From positions 12,322,985 to 12,386,984 of the forward strand of contig NC_081146.1 of NCBI RefSeq assembly GCF_958295425.1: DNA of 64,000 nucleotides. The letters are read 5' to 3'. Shown here piece after piece: positions 36,002-58,400 of the stretch (position 1 is its first letter; each line of letters opens with the position of its first letter). The notes beneath the pieces are model-generated. The model had not been told where the DNA came from. It searched no databases and worked only from the letters and a program-made list of their open reading frames with translations. This DNA is from Solea solea. Its lineage: Eukaryota > Chordata > Actinopteri > Pleuronectiformes > Soleidae. The translations under genes were made by a program, and so were the position numbers.

Positions 36002-46655
<10,654 letters not shown>

Positions 46656-47161
46656 TTCGCCGATTCTAACAGAACATCCTCAAAAAATTTGACCCTCAGC
46701 GTGAGTGACGGTCCGTTTGTTAAATAAGTTCAGTTGAAACAAGCGCTGAGGCTTCAGATCCTATGTTGCAGCTCCATCTACCTCATGTAGTGACATTCTC
46801 CAGCATTCAATGCACTTATTTTACCTGCTAATGATTCACAGCGATGCTATGAAGTATTATAAAACACATATATCGGCTACTTAAGCATAATGCGACTCTG
46901 TCAAACAGTAGTTTATTGTATTTATTTATTCTTTGGCTCATACAGTAGTTTCTACCCGGTTCTATTTTGTCGTCGGGCTTCTACGTAGTATCCACTTCCT
47001 CCCCACGACAGAGAGAGCGCGCGGAATTTTGACAGTCAACATTAGCAGTGGTTGAATTTAACTTGTTTTGTTGTTGTTGTTGTTATACATATATATTACG
47101 GACATTTATTTGTCTCAACGACCACACACATTATCGACTTAACCTGTCACCTGAGCTCAAA
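46656..47161. promoter_or_regulatory. Bidirectional promoter region of mrpl13 and dscc1
   Basis: Only 506 bp separate the two start codons, which face away from each other. Near the dscc1 side is GAGAGAGCGCGCGGAATTTT (about 47010-47030). Its reverse contains TTCCGCGCGC, E2F-like, which would fit a replication gene. Purine-rich ACTTCCTCC (Ets-like) lies just upstream. No TATA box stands out. Promoter function is inferred from the geometry. Confidence 0.6.
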
Positions 47162-50100
47162 ATGAGAACTTTAGAGGAGGTGCAGGCGACACTGAAGATC
47201 GCTAAACTGAAAGAGGAGGATCTACACAAAACAATCCACTGTCTTTCTTTTGGGGAAAATGTTTCCTCTGCAGATTATTGCGTGGTGGAGCTGGACGACA
47301 CACTGTGTAAGCACATAGAGGTTGGTCAGAGGTAAGTTAACACACAACAAGCGACACCGTAGCGCGCAACAGTCGAAAAATATATTTAAAAAATATACAA
47401 TAACTTCAACATAATAAATACAGTGTAGTGTCATTAACGTGTCTGTGAACTTCACTGGTGTGCTTTACATGATAATTCACAACCTCTTAAAAATGCTTTT
47501 ATATAATTTCTGGGAATATTGATCAGAAATAAATGTCAGTAACTTCGAATCTGTGAATATCTTTCTAAATTTACTTTATGTTAGTTTTAGGTTGATTTTG
47601 TTGTTCAAGTATTCACTCTAACAGGGCTTTCACTCAGGCAGCGTAAATTAATTTACAGTATGTTTGTAATAAAGAAAAGTGCCCACACTCGAATCTATGC
47701 TAGTTTGTAGTACTGCTCCGTATATTTTTAAGTCTTACATCAACATTCTTTGTTATATTTCATACGAATATAAATATATTACAAATACAAATTTGTCAAT
47801 AGCTTTCAATTCATGTGACCCACTTTTTTTTAACTAATGCCAACTTGTATTACCAGTCTGCATTCCCAGTACAAAGCTTTGTGTTTTGAATTTCAATTAG
47901 AAGTTTAATTCTTTAGTAAAATGATGACTAGATGATGATTAGAACTTCTTTGCAGTGCTGTGGCACAGGATGTACAAGCCAGATGGGTGTAAATACATAG
48001 TTGAATGTAACTGATAAACAACTATTTCCTTTTTGCAGTCTGGTGATTCGGGGGGATAAAGATGAGCATGCAGTGCTCTGTAGTGGTGACAAGACTTATG
48101 ATCTTAAAATAGCCGACACGTCCAACCTGCTGTTGTTTGCACCAGGATGTAAAACTCCAGATCTACTTCCTAATGACCAGAAGAGCTCTCAGGTGGTGCA
48201 CACTCAGGTAAGTCATAAGGAAAAACCCACAAAACATGCTGGAAATATGCTTGTAATTGTTGGATGAGTTCAAGATCCATGTGCATTAAATGATCATACT
48301 TGTGTTCTAGATCTGGGGATTTTGTAACAGCTACTGGGAACTGAGAAAACGACGCCCTAAACTGAGGAAAATGACAAAGCTTTTAATGGAGAATCCTTAT
48401 GAAGGACCTGCTTTAGGAGGGCAGGAGAACACAGAGAACAGGGTAAAACAAATTCATTATAAACATTCTGTTGCAATCAGAATGTAAATATAGGACATGT
48501 ATGCTAAATATTTACTCTTTCAATAGCAGCCTTGGTAGAAATGTGTCATCATGTATGCCACCTGCAAGGTTTACACATCAGAAGCATTTAATTACTGTAA
48601 ATGGTCTTTGTTAGATTAAATATCAATGCAATGCTTGTCTGTCAGTATCTGTTCACAACTTGTCCCTTTCTTATTGAATTTGTATTGTAAATCTGAGTGT
48701 GGTTGGCTATAATAGCTGTTACTGTTTTATGTGTTCCTATATTGTCAGTACACAATGCAGGATCTGTTGGAGAGGATCCAGGCCAGTGAAGAGGAGATAA
48801 AGGCCCACTTCGAAACCATCCATGCTTGTCAGATAGATGGTAAACTGTGACTATTGTTATATAAATCTCATTCAAAGGTATTTATCATTAATGTTAGATG
48901 AAACTGTATGAAAGCTTCTTTCTTTCTTTCAGGCTTCTGGCGGGTCCTAGACTTTGACTATGAGATGAAACTGCTCGGTCATGTAACTCAGCTGGTGGAT
49001 TCTGAGTCTTGGTCCTTTAACAGGGTTCCACTTCAAACCAGTCTGGAAGAGTTAGCCCCACTGGAGCCCAAGTAAGTGAAAGCATGAGGATCCAGATCTT
49101 GTTGGTGGACTAAAGTTGGTAGTAGTACAGTAATGTATAACTACTTTAGTACAAGCCTTGTGCGCCATGCTCTAATAATCCTGTTTTATTCACAGAGAGA
49201 TGATTGAGCATTGTTTGAACTGCTATGGAAAACGTTATACTGAAAACGGTAAAACAAAATCTATGAAGATTCAATTGACAGACTATGAGATTTCTTTGCT
49301 TCAACAACCTGGAACTATTAAACTAAAATCTGTGTCTCCTTCTTCCTCTGTACAGATAAAGTGTTTTATGTATTGCATGAAGATAAAGTTTGTCGAAGCA
49401 TAGCACTAATGCTGCTGCAGAATGCAGTCAAGTTCAACCTGAGGGAGTTTCAGGAGGTTTGGCAGCAGAGTGTTCCAGACGGCATGAGCACAAGACTGGA
49501 TCAGCTAAAGGTTGGTCTGTACCTCACTTACACATTTATACTACTGATGTCGTTTTCATTGTGTTATGTCGACACTTTGCAGACATAACACCATAGAGGG
49601 CCGTGGCTTGTTGGAGTCAGGAAAGCATAAAAATCACCAGACTACTTGTCACTGTTTTCAGGAAAAAAAGACAAATAGTTGTATTTATTTTAAAGTTCTG
49701 TTTCCAAATGCCTTCAAACTAGACTCAATATACAGCATTTTTGTTGCATACTTCTAAAACTAACCTTGGCTAATGTTGTGACTGATTGACCTTGCCAAGA
49801 ATGTAAACACGGTGCTGACAGCTGTGTAAATCTTCCAGAGTGTTGCCTTGGTTGACCGCACGTCCCATCCAGAGACCATCTGCCTGCTGCGAGTGGACGA
49901 TCTCCCAGAGGACACGCTGGATCGCTTCAACCACCTCTTCACACTCAGAGAGAAGTGGACAGAAGATGACATCACACCATACATACAGTGGGTGTTAACA
50001 GCTATGCGATTGCATTTAAAGGTCCAGTGTGTATTATTAGTGACATCTAATAGTGAGATGTGGGTGTAGCCGTTCTTTGTTCTGCTTCAAAACGCATGTC

Positions 50101-50468
50101 AATTACGGCTGCTATAGAAACGTGGTGGTGCAAAACAGCAGTCTCTGTAAAGCAAGGCTCTCCCCTTAAGTACATACCAAATTTTAAAACAGCACACCCC
50201 ACCTACTAAGTACTGTTCCACCAAACTGAGCTGTACCATGATGGAAAAGTGCATAAAAGTAACACTGGACTTTTAATAACATGAACCACCTGATCTTTTG
50301 CTCTCGGTCACACTCGGTTCATTATATTGTGTCATGTTTCACTTTCCTTTGTCCAGAGACCTGTGTGGAGAGAAACAGACTACTGGAGCCCTCCTCACAA
50401 AATATGCTCGGTCATCAATGCAAAACGGGATCAAGGTCTTCAACTCCAGAAGGCCTGTAGCCACATGA
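47162..50468 (+). CDS. dscc1: Sister chromatid cohesion protein DCC1, complete
   Basis: Nine exons: 47162-47331, 48039-48207, 48311-48442, 48749-48839, 48933-49071, 49196-49248, 49356-49510, 49839-49987 and 50357-50468. They sum to 1170 bp (389 aa plus stop, against 393 in human as I recall), with consistent phases. It starts MRTLEEVQATLKIAK. The C-terminal third is highly conserved: MLLQNAVKFNLREFQEVWQQ, RVDDLPEDTLDRFNHLF, LREKWTEDDITPYIQ, DLCGEKQTTGALLTKYARSS and NGIKVFNSRRP. DCC1 with CTF8 joins the CTF18-RFC clamp loader, which loads PCNA and helps establish cohesion in S phase. The C-terminus forms winged-helix domains (family knowledge). A polyadenylation signal AATAAA lies at 50630-50635. 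Confidence 0.95.
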
Positions 50469-50778
50469 ACATGTCCATCAGTGCATTTACATGTGGACCA
50501 TAATGTGGTTTTGTTTGTTATCATTGCGACTAACAACTTCCTAGAAAATGTCATTAGGATTGTGGAAAGAAACTAAATATAATCTGTATTTCAATTTTTA
50601 TGTTGTCTCTAAAATTATTACACACTGATAATAAAGTGAACTGTTTTAATAATTGATTATTTTTGCCTCCTATTCTCTTTAATAAAAGTTACTAATAGAC
50701 CGGAAGCTCTGGGAAGTATATACTTGAGAAGTACGCTGGGAGTATATACTTGACAAGTACAGGAGTACACAAGTATGT
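50469..50778 (+). other. dscc1 3' UTR and short intergenic stretch
   Basis: Contains AATAAA at 50630-50635, about 160 bp after the stop, then two direct copies of a GAAGTATATACTTGA-type word (50710-50760) that lead into the element beginning at 50779. Confidence 0.55.
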
Positions 50779-51784
50779 GGCTGTTTCTCAATACTCCAGT
50801 AAGCAAGTATGTATGCATTGTTCTGCTGTTTGAATGGTGGCTGGCGACAAGTGCTGCAGCCTCATTGCCGCCACCTATGGTGTTGATAAATGAACATATG
50901 AAATACTTCTAATAAATGCATATATATTGTTATTATTTTCACATTTTTAATATTTAACTTCATTTATTAATTTATTTCTATTAAAATATACAATACAAAT
51001 AATACAATGTGGAAAATAGATATATTACAGCATTGTATAGTATGTATATATATATATACATATATGTATATATATGTGTATATATGTATGTATATATGTA
51101 TATATATATATATGTATGTATATATATATGTGTGTGTATATATATAAATATATAATGTGTACAAATATATACTACTCTACATATCTAATATTTACATATT
51201 ATATTTAAATACAGATACAATGACCGTGTGACTTTTTAATATAAATCTAAAATTCCAGGTTAAAATAAAAAAAACATTAATAATATACAAACTTTCAAAC
51301 TGTCAGGTCAAAACGTTTCCATTTAAAACAAAAATAACACGTCAACAACAAATCTATGGATCACACCAAGCATGTAATGACAGAGACGTCTGAGCCAGCG
51401 GATAACATGTCGCTGCCAAACCATAAATACGTCATATCTTAATACACAAACCACATGTTTAAGTTCTAAATGACTAATTTCTCGCCTCAAATGATGTTAA
51501 AACTTTGTTCCTGGACACAGAAATTTTTTTATTTTAGATTTATATTTCTATTATCTGCTGCTATGCTCCGCCTAAATGTATTCTGGGATACATGGCCATC
51601 CCAAGTACGCTTAAGTCACCTCGGATGCATACTTGGTAAAAATGGGCGGAGCGAGAACACTTCCGGGTTTGAGAACCGTCCTCGCTGTTCACTTACTTGA
51701 GAATTGGAACAGCACTTGGACTGAGGCTGAGGACGTTTTCACAAATACGGGAGTACGCAAAAGTATGGATATTGAGAAACGACC
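50779..51784. mobile_element. Non-autonomous DNA element with inverted ends, about 1 kb
   Basis: The left end GGCTGTTTCTCAATACTCC and the right end TATTGAGAAACGACC are inverted repeats, and the similarity continues inward (CAAGTATG and CATACTTTTG). The interior is AT-rich, with a TA/TG microsatellite at about 51038-51146. No transposase frame. No target duplication found. Confidence 0.5.
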
Positions 51785-51997
51785 AAGGTTTTATTGTTTT
51801 CCTGGGCTCTGCAAAGCTGCCGTTTGATGATGATGTCATCAGGAAAACTCACCACTCCTCTCAACACCGTAGCTCCTCCTGGTGCGGGCTAGTCCGTGCA
51901 CATCCGGTTGCGTACAATCAACCGCAGAAGAAGAGCTACTCTCTTCTTTAAAAAAAAAATACTGTCTTTGTAGCTGTTGAGCATATCAGTTGAGAAC

Positions 51998-52282
51998 ATG
52001 TCTTCAAAAAAAAGATTAGTTTGCTCTGTTCAGGGTTGTAGTAAACAATGCCAGACAATCCACAAGCTCCCCATCAATGAGAAAACAAAAGCTCAGTGGA
52101 TATTTTTCGTATTTGATGGGAAAACCCCTGCTACATTTCCCAAACATCTCCATGTATGTGGCAACCACTTCACAGAGGGTTGTTACACAAACTTTGCGCA
52201 ATTCAAAGCAGGACACAGCACCACACTTCGCCTAAAAGAAGGAGCAGTGCCAACAATACGTGCTGGATTACCTGCAGCAGAA
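51998..52282 (+). CDS. THAP-type zinc-finger exon, copy 1
   Basis: Starts at ATG 51998 (MSSKKRLVCSVQGC) and ends before GTAAGT at 52283, phase 0, 95 codons. THAP landmarks: C-x4-C (CSVQGC), HKLP, a Trp (KAQW), C-x2-H (CGNHF), and KEGAVPTIRAG, matching the AVPTIF box with Arg for Phe. THAP domains bind DNA through one zinc and occur in P-element transposases and many host genes. If read through, the frame ends at 52468 with no recognisable domain, so splicing is more likely. Possible downstream exons are 58269-58530 and 58655-58821, which fit in phase. It could instead be an orphan duplicate. Confidence 0.65.
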
Positions 52283-52559
52283 GTAAGTATTTCAAACAGT
52301 AAAACTGTCTGTGTCCTCGTTCTGCCGTTAAGCATTAGCGATAGCCGGCTACAGGCTAAGCTACACGCGTTCGCTCGTGTTTCACTTGCGACTTCTTCTG
52401 TCTCTGGGTCAGACTCCGGGTCAAAGGCGTATGGGATTACGGCGCGGGCTCGTAACACAGCCATTTAACACTGTTTTGATAATGACTAGCAGAGCATCCA
52501 TCGTGCCAGGGGGGGAGCTGCGTGTCTGAGAGCTGACGTTTTACGAATTACGTCACTTC

Positions 52560-52690
52560 CAGGTACCTGGCCAATCACAGGACAGTGAGAAAGCTCTCGT
52601 TGGCTGGCCAATAACAACGCAGTCCGCGTTGTACTTTCAACCATAGAAGAACTACGCTTGTTGTAACTGCTGATCGTGTCGGCTGAGAAC
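52560..52690 (+). promoter_or_regulatory. Promoter-like region before THAP copy 2
   Basis: Two CCAAT boxes in GGCCAAT context at 52571-52575 and 52608-52612, 37 bp apart, as in many NF-Y promoters. A CRE-like TTACGTCA lies at about 52549-52556. The start codon follows at 52691. Confidence 0.45.
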
Positions 52691-52978
52691 ATGTCGAAAA
52701 AAGGTTCCGCGAGTGTTTGCTCTGTTCTGGGTTGTGATAAAAAATACCAGACCCTCCACAAGCTCCCCACCAAGGAGCAACGAAAAGATCAGTGGATATC
52801 TTTCATATTTGATGGGAATATCCCTGCTACATTTCCCAAATACCTCCATGTATGTGGCAACCACTTCACTCAGGATTGTTACACAAACTTCCGGCAATAT
52901 AAAGCAGGACACAGCACCAAACTTCACCTAAAGGAAGGAGCAGTGCCAACAATACGTGCTGGGTTACCTGAAGCAGAA
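52691..52978 (+). CDS. THAP-type zinc-finger exon, copy 2
   Basis: ATG at 52691 (MSKKGSASVCSVLGC), 96 codons, ending EAE before GTAAGC at 52979. It has the same landmarks as copy 1: CSVLGC, HKLP, DQWISF, CGNHF and AVPTIRAG. Copies 1 and 2 are a tandem duplication about 693 bp apart. Similarity extends upstream (GAGAACATGTC) and into the following intron (TCTGGGTCAGACTC). Both copies keep an open frame, start codon and donor, so neither looks like a simple pseudogene. Confidence 0.68.
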
Positions 52979-53296
52979 GTAAGCATTATTTATGTGCTTG
53001 TTCTGTCGTTTAGCATTAGCATGTATGTGCATGTGTGTTTATCATCTCGGTAACCACAACGTTACCCAAGCTACAAGCGTCCTGCAGCAGTATTTGCGAT
53101 GGGCGTGGTTCATTTGTCACAGTCTTCTGACTCTGGGTCAGACTCATTGCAAGCCGTGCATCCGCTTTTCCAGAGGGGGAGTTGCATAGACATACGTAGA
53201 CGCCTCATTGAGCAGGTTGGTCCGTTGCTGCGTTACGTCAGCGCGTCCGCCATATTGGATGTGGCAGATCTGCTTGTAAACTAATAAAAGGAAATG

Positions 53297-53633
53297 CCCA
53301 TTCACACACACACACACACACAACAAATAGGCACCAAAAATAACTATGTAACTTGTAAGTGATGATTATAAATGTTTAGGATATAAGTAAGCACCAAACC
53401 AACGTATGTATTTTTCTAATGCTGAGTGTTTACAGCTACTAATGTGTGTATCACTGTTCCTGTGATGATAAATATTGAAATATTTATATTTAACATTTAA
53501 TCTGTGTCTATGATAACCAGATCCTGAAATGTAGATGTGACACGAGGGTTTTCTGAATAAAGAGCACTAACGTTTACATTTAACTGATTTTGATCAATCG
53601 TTTTTATATTCACATTGAATATATATATATACA

Positions 53634-53692
<59 letters not shown>

Positions 53693-53931
53693 GGGAGGGG
53701 GTTCACATTGATAAACACATATACACACATACTGTATATTTATTAATCGTTTTTATATTCACCTTGATGAACGTATATATGTTCATCAATGTGAATATAA
53801 AAACGATTAATCACACACACATACACACAGACTGCAACTGTATAGCTGTATAGATATGTGTGTTCATCAATGCCCCCTGTGTAGATATATAGTATGTGTG
53901 TATATATGTTCATCAATGTGAACCCCCTCCC

Positions 53932-53976
<45 letters not shown>

Positions 53977-54340
53977 ATATATGTTCATCAATGTGAATTT
54001 AAAAACGATTAATCAAAATCAGTTAAATGTAAACGTTAGTGCTCTTTATTCAGAAAACCCTCATGTCACATCTACATTTCAGGATCGGGTTATTATAGAC
54101 ACAGATTCAATGTTTAATATACTGTAAATATTTCAATATTTATCATCACAGTAACAGTGTTACACACATTAGTAGCTGTAAACACTCAGCATTAGAAAAA
54201 TACATATGTTGGTTTGGTGCTTACTTATATCTTAAACATAAGGAGTAAACATTTATAATTATCACTTTAAAAGTTACATAGTTGTTTTTGGTGCCTATTT
54301 GTTTCCCATATATTAGTGTGTGTGTATGTGTGAATGGGTG
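53297..54340. repeat. Large palindrome, 1.04 kb, with nested inverted repeats
   Basis: Left arm about 53297-53622, right arm about 53984-54340. The reverse complement of the right arm matches the left arm closely, for example AATAGGCACCAAAAA, AAGTAAGCACCAAACCAAC, TTTTTCTAATGCTGAGTG and GAGCACTAACGTTTACATTT, with scattered differences. The central 360 bp hold CA and TA runs and further inverted copies: 53693 GGGAGGGGGTTCACATTGAT against its complement ending 53932, and an internal palindrome at 53742-53812 (arms of 31 with one mismatch). No ORF of interest. Confidence 0.9.
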
Positions 54341-55417
54341 AATAAGAGGCATTAACTTAAAGCACTTTGTAGAAAGGCACTTTCAGAATGGTGTATAATA
54401 CAGTTGTGCTGGAGGTTGTCCACATGGTGGCAGACTGTACTGAAAATGTAGGCCACACACACACATAGGTATGAGTAAGTCTGCTATGTTTTTCTAACAA
54501 CTATGTTGTTTCACTGGCCTTGTCCTTTCTATTATCAATCGTTCACTGACAGACCTGTTTTCTGTTTTTCTTACTTTTCGGCTTAACTTGTTTCTACAGA
54601 CGGGATCCCAGTCTCAGTCAACAATTGGTTGATCAATAAATTGACAGAGGATATATCAATAAGAAATTAGATTACAAATTTCAAGCTGTATTTATTCAAG
54701 TGAAGCATCATATGGTCAGGCTGTGTGGTCAATTCTTTGAGGGCGAGTACAGGTTAATAAATAAAAATCACTATGCTTAATTGATGTGTATACTGCAAAG
54801 CTACTATACAAAGCACAAACATATTGAAATGTAATTCTCAACCTTTTTACAGTGTAAACAGCCAATCTGGCAGACATTGATGTTAATGTGTGCATTTAAT
54901 TGTACAAGTCACAGTTCCACGTGTGTGTGTGACTCACCGTGAGCCTGATCCTTCACTGAAATAACTGTCTGTGTGTAAATCAGTGTCTCTGGCATGGGAG
55001 AGAACATGGACCAGACACTAAAAACTACACAGCATTGTTTCAACAGACATCTGTGTTTTCAAAATTACGTTATCTGTGCTGCTTAGCTGACTAACCCTGA
55101 CATCATCCAGGGAGTACTGACTTATCAGTTCTTGGGGCAAAGCACTCCCAGCTCTTTATAAGAATGTGTTTATGAAATATTTTATGTTGGTCTGCATGGC
55201 GTATAAAAATGAGGTATTGCCTTTACTTCTGATCCGCTATATGATCTTCTATCCGTCTGATCATCTTTCATTTTATTTGTATGTTGCAGGCTGGGCAGTC
55301 TGTCTCTGTCTTGTACAGATTTGTGTCGGTGCCAAAAATGTGCTAAGCAGTTATGTTCGATGTACTGCATCATTAGAATCGGTTCATTAAGAAACGTCAG
55401 ACTCCTGTGTGCTGTGG
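54341..55417. other. Region between the palindrome and the last cpq exon
   Basis: No gene seen. TTTATT at 54691-54696 is a candidate minus-strand polyadenylation signal for cpq. It would give a 3' UTR of about 0.7 kb. Confidence 0.4.
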
Positions 55418-58400
55418 CTACCTAACTAGCATGTCCTGCAGGTCTGCCACAACAAAGGCAACAACGGCCCACAGTGCCGAGCAGAGGTTCATCTCTTGAG
55501 GGTCCTGAACAGTCATGGTATCACCCTCACTATGATGGAACCAAAAATATCGACTGTCTGCCACGTGGAGGCTGGCACCTGAAGGAGAGACAAAAAATAC
55601 AAGCTGTTAGATTTAATGAAAATAAACTGTTTTGAATCTGTCCTTGGGGGCATTTCCTTAGTATGATTCTTGAAATGTTGGAAGGTGTTAATACATTTCT
55701 TGACCAGAGATCAAGAACGTGACTAAGGCCACTAAATTCTCAGAAGGAGAAGGATAAAATAAATAAGATAAGACCAGTAAATAAGATTTTTTCAAAGGTA
55801 CAACGTAATTGAAGGAAAAATCATGTTACTCGTCCTAGTAATAACAACTTTAACTTCCCATTATGATACTTATGGATAAGGGAAATCACAGAAGACAGGA
55901 AAATAGCCAGGCATAATTTTTAATTGTAGTGGAGGCGAAGCTATCTCCAACTGTAACTATGGATTGTCATAAATCGGTTACCAGTATACACAATTTGAAT
56001 TAAAGATATCTGTAATGACAAATCCTGAAAGGGACATAATTATCATAGAAAAATATGTATATCTGAAATTACAATAGTGGACAGGGAGAATGTAATTTTA
56101 GATATTAATTACATGTATCTGAAATAAAGCGTGTAACGTTTAGCAAATTGTTTCTTAATATTGCATGTTGTAGCTGAATATGCCTCACTTCACTCATCTA
56201 TGTAGCTGTCTCAATTCAAAAGATGTTTAGTCTGTCCATTGGTCTAAAAGCTGCTTGATATAAATATAAAAGGTTCATTCTGGAGAGAAAAAAACAGTTT
56301 ATACAATCGGATGATTGTACACTTAAAAAAACTGTACTTTGTTTAATTTTTATTTTTGCCAAATTAAACTAATTTAACCCAACACTCAACCTTTAAAATG
56401 GCGCGCTTTACATGTCACAAAACATTACATATACAGGCGAACTATGTCCTAATTAGCTTAATTAATACAAAATGTATGGTGCCTCTTTTATCCATAAAAA
56501 TATGCACTTCCCTTGGCGATTTTTATTTGATTTTATTCTGGGTTTGATACCGGATCAATATGGCGGCGACGTTGACGTGTGACTCAAGCACGCCGGGACT
56601 TCCGCGAGGATATTACGTCACAGTCATAACTTCCTCCTCACAACCATAACAGACGACACGGCTCACACAATCCAAGCGTTAGTAAGAAGCCAACAAAATA
56701 CAAAACAGAAGAGATGTCGGGTCGCTGTATAATCGCTGGATGTCAGGAAGTTCCGGTGCTGTGTTGTCCGCAGTTGACCGTCTGCGCGTCTCATATCGGC
56801 TGCTTCCTAACTCAGACACAATACAATACAGGTTTCTCAAACTGGATAGTGATAGATGGAGCTTCAGGACAGAATGTGTTGGCACAGACTGCACCGACAC
56901 TCAATCCACAACCTGTAAGTACACTCTCAAACCAGGCACTTGAGTCAGTGCAGTCACCGAGTACACAGAATGCTCACCACTACACGTGAATTTCGCACTC
57001 GCCGGAAATGACGATCACAACTTTACCGCCAAAATAACTTGAACAGTTTTCTCTTTAAAGTTGTAGCACTAACGACGACGTGACGTCAGTCTACAGCCTC
57101 TGCAGATTTTCACAACAGAGCTGCTGTTTAGACCACGTGGTTCAGGGCAGAATACTGCATTCATTGTGATTAGTTCATAGCAAAAATAGTCCTTAAGCTA
57201 TTAAACTGTCCCTCCATCTTACATTAATTCAATTAAATTCAATAGAATTTTGTTTGTTTACCGCCAAATCACAACATACAGTATTTCAAGGCACTGTACA
57301 TAGTAGGTGTGGGTTAAAATATCGATTTGTGCAATACAATAATCAATAAGCCAGGGCAAATATCGATATTTGAATTAATGAATTACAATGTTCTAAAGTA
57401 AACAATTCTTGCCAGTTTCTTCAGTTAGACATATCACGATGTATCGGTACATGATTGTAATATATTGATATAAACCCAAAAGTTCACTCAAAGAGTAAGC
57501 ACTAGGCATCAGTGGAGAGAGAACAAACTCATAACAGGAAGAACTCTCTGACAGGACCAGACTCAAGGATGTGCAGCATCTGCCTTGACAGCTGTGGTAG
57601 AAGGGAAAACGGGGAACAGAGGAGAGGTGGGGACATCATAAGGATGACAATACTGTTAATGCTAATAACAACAATAATAATAATAATAATAGCCTCGCAA
57701 CTGGATCTGGATCCTGCAGTCCAGGAGTCACCTGCAAGACGAGGACGGAGATACAGAGGCCTCCTTTACACCAGGCATTAGAATGCACTTTCTGTGATCG
57801 GAGAGAGCTTCACCACATGCATTTACACCTGGTATTAACATGCATCTCCAGTGTCCACATCAAGATCCGATTGATTAGATCATGGTCAACCCACCACCAC
57901 TATAATGTCGCATCCTGTGTGTCACCATATCAACAAAACATTACCCTCATGTCAGCAGACATGCAATTGTTTATTTAAGATTACTTCTATGTAGCTTACT
58001 CCTCTTTTGTAATAAAAGCGATTAAAGCGTCTGTTAAATGCCTTTGTAACTGAATTTCTTTTTCATTGCTATCTTTATTTATACATGTGGTAGTAGGTAT
58101 GGTTGCAGTAGATGATAATATCAAAAGTATAACTCAAGTCAAAGCTGCAAATATGTGTGTAATAAATGAAGAAAGCAAGTTCATAAAATAAGATATTAAA
58201 ATGCTTTAGCAAAATGGGACATAGAAGTTTGTTGTACTAATTTTTGATGTTTGTGTGTTTTTTGATAGGGTGTTGCTGTTCCCTGTGTTGCCGTACAGAA
58301 TACCAATAATTTCCCTGCAGTAAACCCTGGTAGCTTGCCTGTAGTAACCAGTATATTACCTGCAGTAAACACTGGTAGTTTGCCTGTAGTGACCAGTAAA

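Noticed and set aside
50967..51164. Tyr/Ile/Thr repeat frame, and similar ones around 53590-54000
   Set aside because: Translations of TA/TG microsatellites.
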